Source: Deltaproteobacteria bacterium HGW-Deltaproteobacteria-19
GTDB taxonomy: Bacteria > Desulfobacterota > Syntrophia > Syntrophales > PHBD01
Direction: 5' to 3'
Length of the DNA: 40,711 nucleotides
NCBI GenBank assembly: GCA_002841865.1
Contig: PHBD01000027.1
Span: 1-40,711, forward strand
Below, piece by piece: positions 24,626 through 32,125 of this stretch. Numbering within the stretch: the first letter of the stretch is position 1; each line of letters starts with the position of its first letter. Below the pieces are notes generated by a model. It searched no databases and was not told the origin of the DNA. It saw nothing but the letters and a program-made list of their open reading frames with translations. The translations under genes were made by a program, and so were the position numbers.

Positions 24626-25154
24626 CTGCTTAAGTTACTATGAAGAAAAAATAAAGATCAGCTTAAGAAAGCTATATGAGAAAGATTTTCATCTTATAGT
24701 AAATGATTTAAATGAAAGGACTATTGCGCACAGGTTAGCTTGTTATATTCAAGAACAATTTGATGAATATAATGTTGACTGTGAATACAATGGAAATGCA
24801 GAACATCCTGATAGACGGAAATTGATAGATATTATGACTAGGCAGGGTCAAACATTTTATGATGAAGAAGAACATTGTGTTTATCCAGACATTATTGTGC
24901 ACAAAAGGAAAGTTAATGAATATAATGAATTAATTATAGAAATGAAGAAAAGCACAAACACTAAATGTCTATTTGATTATGACAAGTTGATATTTTATAC
25001 GGATAAATATAGAAATACTTATTACCCTTACAAATACGGATGTTTCATAAAAATCACGACGAGTAATAATAATATTAAGCAGTTCGCATTAGAATGGTAT
25101 AAGGATGGGAAGTCAATAAAAGAAGAATTGGTAAATCTATCTGAATTGGATTGA
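24615..25154 (+). CDS. Possible PD-(D/E)XK-like hypothetical protein
   Basis: A 179-residue soluble protein. It has an early helical segment with NDLNERTIAHRLACYIQEQF and then a strand pair VYPDIIVHKR and NELIIEMKKSTN. The Pro-Asp followed by Glu-x-Lys on the next strand is the layout of a PD-(D/E)xK nuclease core, and this combination recurs in small uncharacterised proteins on mobile DNA. The final segment (GCFIKITTSNNNIKQFALEW) completes an alpha/beta fold. The start ATG overlaps the HU gene by 11 bp, indicating translational coupling. The nuclease assignment is inference and has not been checked by structure. Confidence 0.6.
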   Translation: MEPNCLSYYEEKIKISLRKLYEKDFHLIVNDLNERTIAHRLACYIQEQFDEYNVDCEYNGNAEHPDRRKLIDIMTRQGQTFYDEEEHCVYPDIIVHKRKVNEYNELIIEMKKSTNTKCLFDYDKLIFYTDKYRNTYYPYKYGCFIKITTSNNNIKQFALEWYKDGKSIKEELVNLSELD

Positions 25155-25221
25155 TATTCCATCGGAATAAAATATTTTGGTACTCCAAGAAATGGGAAAT
25201 AGGTTGATTGGAGGTCGTGAC

Positions 25222-26112
25222 ATGATTAGAAGAAATGTCTCTTTTTTTATGTTACTATGTTTTCTTATTTCTACACCTGTGTCTTGGAGCTTTGATAAGA
25301 TTACGGGCGATGCTTGTTACACTTATGGTGACAATGAAAGTCTTATTCAGGCAGAGCAGACAGCGAAAACACTTGCTCTTAAATATGCAATTGAATCTTA
25401 CAGTATTTTTATTGAATCCAAAACAAATGTAAAGAATTACGAGGTTATAAGCGATATCATCGCTTCCATAAGTGCTGAACAGGTTTATAATATCAAGTAT
25501 TTTAAACGAACTCCGTCAGCGCGTAAAATTTGCTTTGCAGTTCAAGGTTATATAAGTCCTGAAAAAATGAAAAAAGCAATCAAAAACTATTCATCGGATT
25601 CAAGTTCAGATGTTCAGCTTCAGGACAATGGATATTTCAGAATAATTGGGGAGCCATTTTATTCAAGGGCTTGTTTCCATGGACCTTCAATCGAAAATAT
25701 CGAATTCATATCAGAATCTGATTACGAGAATCTTGATGAATTTAAAAAGGGAGAAAGAGGTGCAAGTAAGGCGGATTGTTTTTTAAGATCTCTTTTGGTT
25801 CATTTGCAGTTTCTGAAACCTTGTATAGCTAACACAATTCCATCAGACGAGCCTGGGGGAATTATTGTGGACATGGCTAAGGAAAATTATGAATCTTTTC
25901 TGCCACGTTTTAGATGTAATTATAGATTTAAGGTGTTTGTTACTTTTTTCTCTGAAGATGGGAAGGAAATAGAAACAATAGGTGAATATCCAAGAGCTTG
26001 GTTGGTTGGCGAAAATCACCCAATAACAGAGAGGTCTCCAGGAGAGAAAATATCTCATAGCTTTTCTCTACCTGAGAATGCGAAATCTTGGAAGGTATGG
26101 TTGCCAAAATAG
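25222..26112 (+). CDS. Secreted hypothetical protein with a FlgT/LPP20-like N-terminal region
   Basis: A 296-residue exported protein. ATG 25222 with GGAGG 7 nt upstream starts a signal peptide, MIRRNVSFFMLLCFLISTPV, cut near SWS-FDK. The following segment (GDACYTYGDNESLIQAEQTA, then KTLALKYAIESYSIFIESKT and KICFAVQGYISPEKM) resembles FlgT/LPP20-type periplasmic domains that oligomerise on the outer membrane. The C-terminal half is beta-rich (FRCNYRFKVFVTFFSEDGKE) and unassigned. Function unknown. It is AT-rich and precedes the HU remnant. Confidence 0.65.
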   Translation: MIRRNVSFFMLLCFLISTPVSWSFDKITGDACYTYGDNESLIQAEQTAKTLALKYAIESYSIFIESKTNVKNYEVISDIIASISAEQVYNIKYFKRTPSARKICFAVQGYISPEKMKKAIKNYSSDSSSDVQLQDNGYFRIIGEPFYSRACFHGPSIENIEFISESDYENLDEFKKGERGASKADCFLRSLLVHLQFLKPCIANTIPSDEPGGIIVDMAKENYESFLPRFRCNYRFKVFVTFFSEDGKEIETIGEYPRAWLVGENHPITERSPGEKISHSFSLPENAKSWKVWLPK

Positions 26113-26123
26113 AGATAGCAGGA

Positions 26124-26231
26124 AGCTGTAGACGGAGGAGCCCAAAGACCAAAAGAAAGATAAACGTAAAGGAGAAGAAGGGTTCTTTCTTTAAGGTGGG
26201 GAAGGAGTTGAAGGAGAGGGTGGATGGGTAG
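26124..26231 (+). pseudogene. HU gene remnant: 3' end only
   Basis: The plus strand encodes SCRRRSPKTKRKINVKEKKG followed by SFFKVGKELKERVDG and a stop. This aligns with the C-terminus of the intact HU at 24347 (RGRNPKTGSSIDIKEKRSAF, then FKVGNDLKERVNG) but is clearly diverged. There is no N-terminal half. It marks an old HU-encoding segment that was cut, so the genes between the two HU sequences may have arrived by recombination at the HU 3' end. Confidence 0.8.
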
Positions 26232-26446
26232 CCAAGTCCGTTTAGACAAACATTTCTTCATTCATCATTCTATGTAGTTCGCAAAACATCAAGTGGCATG
26301 AATCGTATCATTTCGACATTATTACTTATTGCACCGTTTCTTGACTTATCTTGCTTCTCCCTATATTCTAATAATAGCAATTTAGACAGGTCACTCGAAT
26401 GTAGCCACATTTTGAAACAGAAAATAATATACAAGATAACATCACC

Positions 26447-27505
26447 ATGACTGAAAATTACGAACTTTTTGATCGCTCTTCAGATACGGATAGTCACTTC
26501 TTATTCTCATACAAGAAGACGAAAGAAAATATGGTGAGTTATAGTAACATCATGGAGGGTATATCAAAGGATAAAGAACCTTTCATGATCAGTTCAGATG
26601 TGGCTAGAGAAATCAATGATAATTCCGATTTAATTACTGATAGTTTTTATAATTCAATTAAGCATATGAGTGATAAGTGGTATGAAAGAAAATATAATAT
26701 GAAGATCAAAGACCTTCATTATGCTTCAAAACAAAATATACTGAATTACTATTATCATAGGCATTTCAATAACTATCAGGGTTGGTCAATTGCGCCTTAT
26801 GATCCGAACGAGTTATTGAACGCTTATCCCTGCCTTCGCGTAAAGCATGCTTACAAGCTCGCAGCTTACCAATTTCAATTCGCCAGTGATAGTGGGTATG
26901 CGAGGATTTTTGTTATACCAATAGATACGTTCCTTCCACTTCATCCACCCGTTTTTGATTTGCTCGATGTTATTTGTCTAGCCTCATTAAGAATTGCATT
27001 CGAAAGGGAGTTTAATGAGTCAAATACTTATCGGGAGAAATTTAAAAAGTTACAAGAAAGAATCAATTTGCGTTGTCTAAAGATGAAGAGAGGATTGCTT
27101 AAGTATTTTAATCCTGCATATAGACCGCTACCGAGTTGGGCGCAAGAGAATATTATGGACTACATCGAAGGGGATCAGAGTGTTCACTCATATTTTCAAT
27201 TTTCATTATTCAGTAGAGAAATATATCAAATTGGACGATTTGGACATATGCCTTCGTCTGGACCCAGATTGTTAGTTCTCTCATGGGACGACCTACCAGA
27301 TGAGAGCACAATGTTTTTTGATAGACCAAGCGATTTCCGACCCGTTGTTTGGAATAGTAACGGAAGTACTAATGTTTCCTATTATGGTTCAAATAGAATA
27401 CAGGGTGATATCTATCTTGTGAATGATGAATACCCAGCGGGCCTGCAGTCAATTAAGTCTAATGAGATTGTAATTGGTCACACCGGGGAAATACTCGACA
27501 TATAA
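26447..27505 (+). CDS. Large hypothetical protein of unknown function
   Basis: A 352-residue soluble protein with no motif I recognise. It is rich in aromatic residues (YASKQNILNYYYHRHFNNYQ, WSIAPYDPNELLNAYPCLRV). The middle contains a hydrophobic stretch (IFVIPIDTFLPLHPPVFDLL) that might be a buried strand or a peripheral membrane element. The C-terminal half has alternating strands (GPRLLVLSWDDLPDE). The ribosome site before ATG 26447 is poor. It is preceded by 215 bp with no gene. Codon use is AT-rich, unlike the replication genes. Function cannot be assigned. Confidence 0.6.
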   Translation: MTENYELFDRSSDTDSHFLFSYKKTKENMVSYSNIMEGISKDKEPFMISSDVAREINDNSDLITDSFYNSIKHMSDKWYERKYNMKIKDLHYASKQNILNYYYHRHFNNYQGWSIAPYDPNELLNAYPCLRVKHAYKLAAYQFQFASDSGYARIFVIPIDTFLPLHPPVFDLLDVICLASLRIAFEREFNESNTYREKFKKLQERINLRCLKMKRGLLKYFNPAYRPLPSWAQENIMDYIEGDQSVHSYFQFSLFSREIYQIGRFGHMPSSGPRLLVLSWDDLPDESTMFFDRPSDFRPVVWNSNGSTNVSYYGSNRIQGDIYLVNDEYPAGLQSIKSNEIVIGHTGEILDI

Positions 27506-27591
27506 TTAGATTATCATTCGCGTCCATTAAACGTGTTTCGGTAGTTTATCAAGAGAGTCTCATCGATTTAATATGATGTAAGAGGGATAAA

Positions 27592-28311
27592 ATGAGCGAT
27601 TCACAAATAATATTATCAATAGCAATCTTACTGTGGCCGGTATGTTTATTGATAATTATAATCTTATTCCGCAAGGAAATTAGTGCGTTATTGAATAGAT
27701 GTATTACTCCTCGAGTTGAAGAAAAGAAGCAACATGAAGTATCATCCAAAGCTGTAACAAAGACTGATACAGTAGGTAAAAGAGGGGAGACAGACCTTGA
27801 AGATGAATATATACCTGTTGTAAGGAACAAGAATACAAATCTATACTTCATTGTATTGGAGGATAATGATGGTGGGGATGAATACAAATTAATTAATCCT
27901 GAACCGAGGATACTGGATCAAAGAAAAGATAATTATCATGCAATCGAACGTGTCTCCTCTCAAGAGATTGAAAAACAGAATCCCGAACAATTACAGAAAT
28001 ACTACAAGTACATTGAATCAGATCAATCACGAATTGCGTCACAACCTACCAAGAAGCGTCCTTTTTACCTATCATCGTATATCAGAATGTTAGAAAGTAA
28101 GACAACACTGCCCTCAAGAATGTTTCGTATCATAACAGAGAATGGAAAGATTGAATGGGGTGATTTAAGGCAGGAATTAAATGAATTATATGGATATCAG
28201 CTAAATTCCGGGTCAATGGGTGCGTCATTAAAGGCTCTAGAAACATTAGGTATGGTAAAGATCTCTGGTAATGGCGGGAATAATAAGACAATTATCGTTA
28301 ATAATGAATAA
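27592..28311 (+). CDS. Membrane-anchored protein with a C-terminal winged-helix-like domain
   Basis: A 239-residue protein. Residues 6-26 are a strong membrane helix (ILSIAILLWPVCLLIIIILF). A charged linker and a beta segment follow (NLYFIVLEDNDGGDEYKLIN). The last 70 residues look like a winged helix (SRMFRIITENGKIEWGDLRQ, then GASLKALETLGMVKISGNGG). A membrane-tethered DNA-binding protein is one reading. The start has GAGGGATAAA just upstream. Function unknown. Confidence 0.65.
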   Translation: MSDSQIILSIAILLWPVCLLIIIILFRKEISALLNRCITPRVEEKKQHEVSSKAVTKTDTVGKRGETDLEDEYIPVVRNKNTNLYFIVLEDNDGGDEYKLINPEPRILDQRKDNYHAIERVSSQEIEKQNPEQLQKYYKYIESDQSRIASQPTKKRPFYLSSYIRMLESKTTLPSRMFRIITENGKIEWGDLRQELNELYGYQLNSGSMGASLKALETLGMVKISGNGGNNKTIIVNNE

Positions 28312-28363
28312 TCAGAAAAATAAATTAGAATGGTCGAAATCGATCGAACGTCAATTAATTTTA

Positions 28364-28391
28364 TTGACATCCCCCACGCACCCTCTATAAT
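28364..28391 (+). promoter_or_regulatory. Near-perfect sigma-70 promoter for the candidate small RNA
   Basis: TTGACA (28364-28369) and TATAAT (28386-28391) are both exact consensus hexamers, with a 16-bp spacer. The likely start is near A28397. There is no protein start in the next 120 bp, which is why a non-coding RNA is proposed. Confidence 0.85.
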
Positions 28392-28396
28392 CCTCC

Positions 28397-28514
28397 AGTA
28401 GACAACATTGCCTGTGAATCCACCCGACCGGTAGAGACGGACAGGCCCTACGAGATCTGCAAAAGTTGGTCTCCTGAGAAATGTTCTCATGCATTTTGAC
28501 GGAGGCCTTTTTTA
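28397..28514 (+). ncRNA. Candidate small non-coding RNA, about 118 nt
   Basis: Bounded by a consensus promoter upstream and an intrinsic terminator at 28468-28514. The transcript has CCTGT...ACAGG pairing at its 5' part (28411-28445), a GAGAC element (28434-28438) that can alternatively pair with GTCTC in the terminator stem, and an inner TGAGAA/TTCTCA hairpin. No known RNA class fits: it lacks the 4.5S tetraloop motif and the tmRNA or 6S pattern. The alternative pairing could also make it an attenuator-like leader, but the next gene on this strand begins 437 bp after the terminator. Confidence 0.6.
28468..28514 (+). terminator. Terminator of the candidate small RNA
   Basis: GGTCTCC pairs with GGAGGCC (seven pairs, one G-U), enclosing a TGAGAA-ATG-TTCTCA hairpin. 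It is followed directly by six T. This is a strong intrinsic terminator. Confidence 0.8.
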
Positions 28515-28540
28515 TTTGGTGCAGAGGGGGAAGGAGGTGA

Positions 28541-28792
28541 TCAGGAAGGGTCGGAGGATTTCTGTTTCTCTTCGGTGAGGGAGATGATCTTGGAGGGGGA
28601 AACCTTCAGCGCTTTGGCCAATTGAAAGATGGTGACCAGACTGGGCTGTTTCTTTCCGCATTCCAAGAGGGAGATGAAGCTTCGGTCCAAGTTGCTCTTT
28701 TCCGCAAGGGTTTCCTGGGACATCTTGTGCACTCGTCGCAGTTCCTTGACGGTCTGACCGAACGCGTCCTCGATGGTTAGGCTTGATCCCAT
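28541..28792 (-). CDS. XRE-family helix-turn-helix repressor
   Basis: An 83-residue Cro/CI-type DNA-binding protein. The HTH is clear: FGQTVKELRRVHKMSQETLA, then EKSNLDRSFISLLECGKKQP and SLVTIFQLAKALKVSPSKI. The DNA-recognition helix is around LDRSFISLLE. The ribosome site before ATG 28792 is weak. A 20-bp palindrome at 28826-28845, overlapping a TATAGT-like -10, is its likely autoregulatory operator. It lies next to, and is convergent with, the candidate small RNA. Confidence 0.92.
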   Translation of the reverse strand: MGSSLTIEDAFGQTVKELRRVHKMSQETLAEKSNLDRSFISLLECGKKQPSLVTIFQLAKALKVSPSKIISLTEEKQKSSDPS

Positions 28793-28825
28793 GAGAGGAT
28801 CATTAGCAAAGATGGGGGATTAATT

Positions 28826-28845
28826 CTGTTGACTATAGTCTACAG
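28826..28845. promoter_or_regulatory. Palindromic operator upstream of the XRE repressor
   Basis: CTGTTGACTATAGTCTACAG is a 20-bp dyad that is perfect except for one T/T pair on each side of the central GACTATAGTC. It overlaps a TATAGT -10-like element for the minus strand and lies 33 bp before the XRE start codon. Its size and place fit a dimeric XRE repressor site. Confidence 0.7.
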
Positions 28846-28950
28846 GAGTGTTAGCTATCCCTCGGTGGTTCGTCATGGTTCCCGTTTCACTGTATGGCAA
28901 GATCTTCTTTCTTAAATGCCGAATAACACCAACTCGGAAAGGAGACTTAG

Positions 28951-29343
28951 ATGACAACTGTAACGCAGCAACAGGCTAAAGAACAATTGATGAAGGGTGC
29001 AGAGAAAGTCACCGAAGACGATATCAAGAAGGTGATCGACAAACAGGCTGAAATTGAAGATAAATTTAGGAGTAGTGGTCCACTCGGCAGGTTCATTACA
29101 GACCTAAAGCTTCTCTTCTCGATCATTCAAGACTACTTTAAGGGCACGTATCGTGAGGTTCCTTTTTGGGCGATAGCCGCGATCACAGCCGCTCTGTTAT
29201 ACGTTTTGAGTCCCATTGACCTGATTCCGGACTTTATTCCCGTTATCGGTTTGGTCGATGACGCTCTTGTGGTCGCAGCATGTTTGGCGATGGTTGAGCA
29301 GGATTTACACAGATACAGGGAATGGAAAATCAAACAGGTGTAA
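28951..29343 (+). CDS. YkvA/DUF1232 membrane protein
   Basis: A 130-residue protein with the diagnostic DUF1232 sequence ALLYVLSPIDLIPDFIPVIG, followed by LVDDALVVAACLAMV, a re-entrant hydrophobic segment. The N-terminal half is helical and charged (ITDLKLLFSIIQDYFKGTYR). YkvA proteins are small inner-membrane proteins of unknown function. The start has AAAGGAG upstream. Its G+C is higher than that of the cargo to the left, and it may be an older part of the element. Confidence 0.9.
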   Translation: MTTVTQQQAKEQLMKGAEKVTEDDIKKVIDKQAEIEDKFRSSGPLGRFITDLKLLFSIIQDYFKGTYREVPFWAIAAITAALLYVLSPIDLIPDFIPVIGLVDDALVVAACLAMVEQDLHRYREWKIKQV

Positions 29344-29421
29344 ATTTCAGACAATTGAATGCCATGGATCTTCCCAGCCGTCTATAGGACTGTCAATTCC
29401 AATACATTTTAGGGAAGATAG

Positions 29422-29451
29422 GACCCGACTTGGATCTCTCCTTGTCGGGTC
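29422..29451. terminator. Bidirectional-looking terminator
   Basis: GACCCGAC (29422-29429) and GTCGGGTC (29444-29451) form a perfect 8-bp stem. It is followed by TTCATTTTC on the plus strand. It separates the convergent YkvA (plus) and DUF1016-like (minus) genes. Confidence 0.75.
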
Positions 29452-29466
29452 TTCATTTTCAACCTA

Positions 29467-30468
29467 TCAACCATCCGACTCAAGCCACCGCATAATATCC
29501 ACAAGCCCGCCTCCATCATTGATGATCTCGATGACCCCATCAATCTTCTTTTCTACTCTGTCAGCTCGATCGTACTGCTGATCCAGATCCCGGTTCGTGT
29601 CAGATAATTCCTTCTCCAAAGCTTTTATCCTCTGATCCTTCTTAATCCCCTCTTGGGTCAACCTCGCAATCTCATCCCTGAGGTCTTTCAATTCCTTCTC
29701 ATAGGCCCGGTACTGCTCGTTGATCTCCTCTTGATCTTGGTCATCAGCTGCTGGATAATCATCAGGCAGGGGCGCTTCTGTGTCCTCTGGAGCCATTCTC
29801 TCGGGTTGAATGTCAATGACCTCTGGTTCAACACTCCTGGGGAGTCTTGACTTTCCCCTCCTCTCGCCCGGGTTCTTCAATTTTATTATGCCATTATGAA
29901 ATTGATCTGGAGTCTCAGATTTCTGAAGAGTCTCGATGAATCGCTCGGATGGGATGGTCAGGTTCTGAGCGATGCGATTCCAAGGGATGAGAAAATGGGA
30001 TTGGATCAAAATCTGGACCTGTTCATGGTCGTACTTCTTCGCAAACCCGCACATCTTGGCCAGGGTGTCTCTCCCAACCCCGGTCGCTTCTGCAATCCGG
30101 TCAAGCTCCTTGGATCCATACTTCCCCTTATAGAAGGAATTAATACTGTGTCCAATCTCCCAGTAGGATAGAACATTGACTACGTTCGTTCTCTGAAAGA
30201 CCTCCCGGGTGTGCTGGATCAGGTCCGCTTCTGTGTCAAACTGTGCTTCATTCACCTGGATGATCTTGGTTTCGTCATTCACAGGCACAGGTACGTTTGA
30301 TTCCTGCAGGTCTCTTGTCTCCTTCAATGACGCCGGCGGCTCCAGATTCATTTCAATATCGTCAAAGGACAGGATCTCCGGTTGGTTATTGGTTAAAGTC
30401 TCTATGGGACTTTCCAGGCGTTCTTCTTGTTCCTGGATCATGTTGGTTAAGTTCTCGTTCATGGTCAT
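29467..30468 (-). CDS. DUF1016_N (YhcG-like) protein with a C-terminal coiled coil
   Basis: A 333-residue protein starting at ATG 30468, with AAAGGAG upstream (a longer form overlaps the next gene). After a disordered acidic N-terminus, the segment VVNVLSYWEIGHSINSFYKG, then KYGSKELDRIAEATGVGRDT and LAKMCGFAKKYDHE, matches the YhcG N-terminal domain (DUF1016_N), a helical DNA/partner-binding module. The usual YhcG C-terminal PD-(D/E)xK nuclease is absent. A Pro-rich linker and a long coiled coil (YEKELKDLRDEIARLTQEGI, then IKALEKELSDTNRDLDQQYD) follow. It lies 10 bp downstream of a ribbon-helix-helix gene. A KfrA/partition-like or DNA-organising role is plausible. Confidence 0.75.
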   Translation of the reverse strand: MTMNENLTNMIQEQEERLESPIETLTNNQPEILSFDDIEMNLEPPASLKETRDLQESNVPVPVNDETKIIQVNEAQFDTEADLIQHTREVFQRTNVVNVLSYWEIGHSINSFYKGKYGSKELDRIAEATGVGRDTLAKMCGFAKKYDHEQVQILIQSHFLIPWNRIAQNLTIPSERFIETLQKSETPDQFHNGIIKLKNPGERRGKSRLPRSVEPEVIDIQPERMAPEDTEAPLPDDYPAADDQDQEEINEQYRAYEKELKDLRDEIARLTQEGIKKDQRIKALEKELSDTNRDLDQQYDRADRVEKKIDGVIEIINDGGGLVDIMRWLESDG

Positions 30469-30478
30469 TTTCTCCTTT

Positions 30479-30676
30479 TTAGATGTCACTGAATCCATCG
30501 AATTGGTGTTCTTTCTTTTCCTGTGCTTTCCTGTCCTGACTCAGCTTTCTTTTGATCGCGTCTCTCAGGAATGCAGAGAAGCTGATCTTCCGTTCCGTGG
30601 TGTATTCCTGGACCTGGGTGAAGAGGTCGACCGGCAACAGGACTGCTATGGGTCGGACATACTTCTTTTCCATCAT
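30479..30676 (-). CDS. Ribbon-helix-helix DNA-binding protein
   Basis: A 65-residue protein with the CopG/Arc-like pattern: a strand KYVRPIAVLLPVDLFTQVQE and helices EYTTERKISFSAFLRDAIKR. ATG 30676 is preferred because AAGGAGG sits 9-10 nt upstream. An identical control element, ATTT(T)GTTCTAG, lies upstream of both this and the other ribbon-helix-helix gene at 37577. It is probably a repressor of its own operon with the DUF1016-like gene. Confidence 0.75.
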   Translation of the reverse strand: MMEKKYVRPIAVLLPVDLFTQVQEYTTERKISFSAFLRDAIKRKLSQDRKAQEKKEHQFDGFSDI

Positions 30677-30711
30677 GAGTCTCATCCTCCTTAAGAATTG
30701 ATTTAATTTAT

Positions 30712-30723
30712 ATTTTGTTCTAG
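30712..30723 (-). promoter_or_regulatory. Shared upstream motif, copy 1
   Basis: CTAGAACAAAAT on the minus strand, about 36 bp before the ribbon-helix-helix start. CTAGAACAAAT occurs at the same type of position before the other ribbon-helix-helix gene (37787-37797), in both cases followed by an AT-rich stretch and an AGGAGGAT-type ribosome site. It may be an operator or part of a promoter. Confidence 0.45.
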
Positions 30724-30790
30724 GTTGGAGGACAGATCAGATGGTGTGAAACGAACTGGGGTGCGTTTTTTTTAAAAAAGGAGGTTTGAT

Positions 30791-31096
30791 ATGCCGAGCA
30801 TAACATTGGACGGGATGGTTAATCGAAGTGGGAGAGGAAATGATGCGGTTGTCTTTATTGATAAGAAGGATTTGAAGAGATTAGATACTTGGTGGAGGGG
30901 AAATAGGATAGATACAAAACTAGGAGAAATGTATAATCCCGTTACAAGAAAAAGCGAAGTTCAAATTAATGCTAATACAAAGGCAAAGATCTTTGATGAC
31001 AGAACAATAGTCAAGATTACAATCGACGTACGTCCATGGAAAAAGGCAGGAGTTGACCGGATTGGCATAAAGATTCTTGAGGTTGTTAGATTATGA
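30791..31096 (+). CDS. Hypothetical protein, 101 residues
   Basis: Begins MPSITLDGMVNRSGRGNDAV. It has a strong AAAGGAGG ribosome site 6 nt upstream. It looks like a small beta-rich protein (FIDKKDLKRLDTWWRGNRID, then KAKIFDDRTIVKITIDVRPW). No family recognised. It faces the ribbon-helix-helix operon divergently and may share its control region. Confidence 0.65.
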   Translation: MPSITLDGMVNRSGRGNDAVVFIDKKDLKRLDTWWRGNRIDTKLGEMYNPVTRKSEVQINANTKAKIFDDRTIVKITIDVRPWKKAGVDRIGIKILEVVRL

Positions 31097-31126
31097 TAGA
31101 GCACATGGAAACCACTTTAAACAAGT

Positions 31127-31486
31127 TCACCTTTCATTGATTAATTTTGCATACTTATTTTTTATATCTTCAACGATTTTTACTTTTATACCATCTAAAT
31201 TTGAAATACAGACAAGGACGATATCACCTATTTTAAGGTGACCGAAACAGTCGGACGAATAACCCATCTGAGCCCGAATTTGATAGTATTTTCCATAACC
31301 AGATTTTCCTTTGTATATTCTCCCCTGAAGACATTTATTATTTTCAGCTAAAATCTTTATCGGTGTGTTTCCTGATTGTTCAACATATTTATTCTGCTCG
31401 AGTTCATGGTTAAATTTCTTTGGAATTGTGATTGGGTGGGGTTCATTAAGGAACGACTTGTTAACGGTAAAGAAAAAAGTAATCAT
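31127..31486 (-). CDS. Hypothetical protein, 119 residues
   Basis: A beta-rich protein (CLQGRIYKGKSGYGKYYQIR, then HLKIGDIVLVCISNLDGIKV). The shape is compatible with a B3- or PUA-like fold that binds DNA or RNA, but the similarity is only visual. The ATG at 31486 has AAAGGAGG upstream. It lies 49 bp downstream of the alpha-CTD gene on the same strand and may share its transcript. Confidence 0.55.
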   Translation of the reverse strand: MITFFFTVNKSFLNEPHPITIPKKFNHELEQNKYVEQSGNTPIKILAENNKCLQGRIYKGKSGYGKYYQIRAQMGYSSDCFGHLKIGDIVLVCISNLDGIKVKIVEDIKNKYAKLINER

Positions 31487-31534
31487 TTAATTCCTCCTTT
31501 CTGTAAAGGTCGTTCTAATAACCCAAGAACACAG

Positions 31535-32125
31535 TTATCCGAGCATTAATTGAATTCTCTCCTCTATCCACTTTTCAAAGGGTAAACCGTCTATCGTTGG
31601 GGTACTATATTTAATTGATCTTTGTAACCACTTACGATGCATCATAATAATATCAGACATGAATGGTCGTTCCATGCTGAATTTTTTCTCTAATGTCGGG
31701 ATCAATATCACTGTTGAAAGAATGGCCATTTTGTCACATTCTTCTTTAATAACAATTCTCTTTTCTGTTTTTAGAAGATCACTAAAAGATAATCCAAGTC
31801 TCTCACTCACATATTTATTAATTTTAAAACCACCATTATTTTGTTGGAGCCTCATAATTTGAATTAAAACATCATCTGTTGCACGTTCTCTATTCCATGG
31901 AGGTATTGTCAACTGAGTATCAAGGTCCAGCTTCACATGTACCTTCTCCCCTACCTCCTGAAGCGCAAACTGAATATTCTCTACTGATCGCTTACCCATA
32001 CCTCGCAATCGAATTAATTCGTCCGGTGTCTTCTGGATCAATTCTCCAACCAAGATTATACCAGCCCTTTCAAGACAATTAGCGGAGCGAACGGAAAGAT
32101 CCAATTCGGATGACACAGTACCCAA
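31535..32125 (-). CDS. Orphan RNA polymerase alpha C-terminal domain protein
   Basis: A 196-residue protein. Residues 7-58 match the alpha-CTD of RpoA closely: LDLSVRSANCLERAGIILVG, then ELIQKTPDELIRLRGMGKRS and VENIQFALQEVG. The rest (IQIMRLQQNNGGFKINKYVS, then EERIQLMLG) is unassigned. A free alpha-CTD lacks the part needed to assemble RNA polymerase. It may bind UP elements, compete with the host alpha, or recruit a partner through the extra domain. The start is TTG at 32125 (a GTG is 9 bp further in); no clear ribosome site. Such proteins occur occasionally on mobile elements. Confidence 0.85.
   Translation of the reverse strand: MGTVSSELDLSVRSANCLERAGIILVGELIQKTPDELIRLRGMGKRSVENIQFALQEVGEKVHVKLDLDTQLTIPPWNRERATDDVLIQIMRLQQNNGGFKINKYVSERLGLSFSDLLKTEKRIVIKEECDKMAILSTVILIPTLEKKFSMERPFMSDIIMMHRKWLQRSIKYSTPTIDGLPFEKWIEERIQLMLG

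Noticed and set aside
26055-26261. Minus-strand 68-codon frame over the HU remnant
   Set aside because: The plus strand gives a clear match to the HU C-terminus; the minus-strand frame is its shadow.
28397-28514. Signal-recognition-particle RNA or 6S RNA
   Set aside because: The GGAAGCAGCC-type tetraloop of SRP RNA and the long central bubble of 6S RNA are absent.
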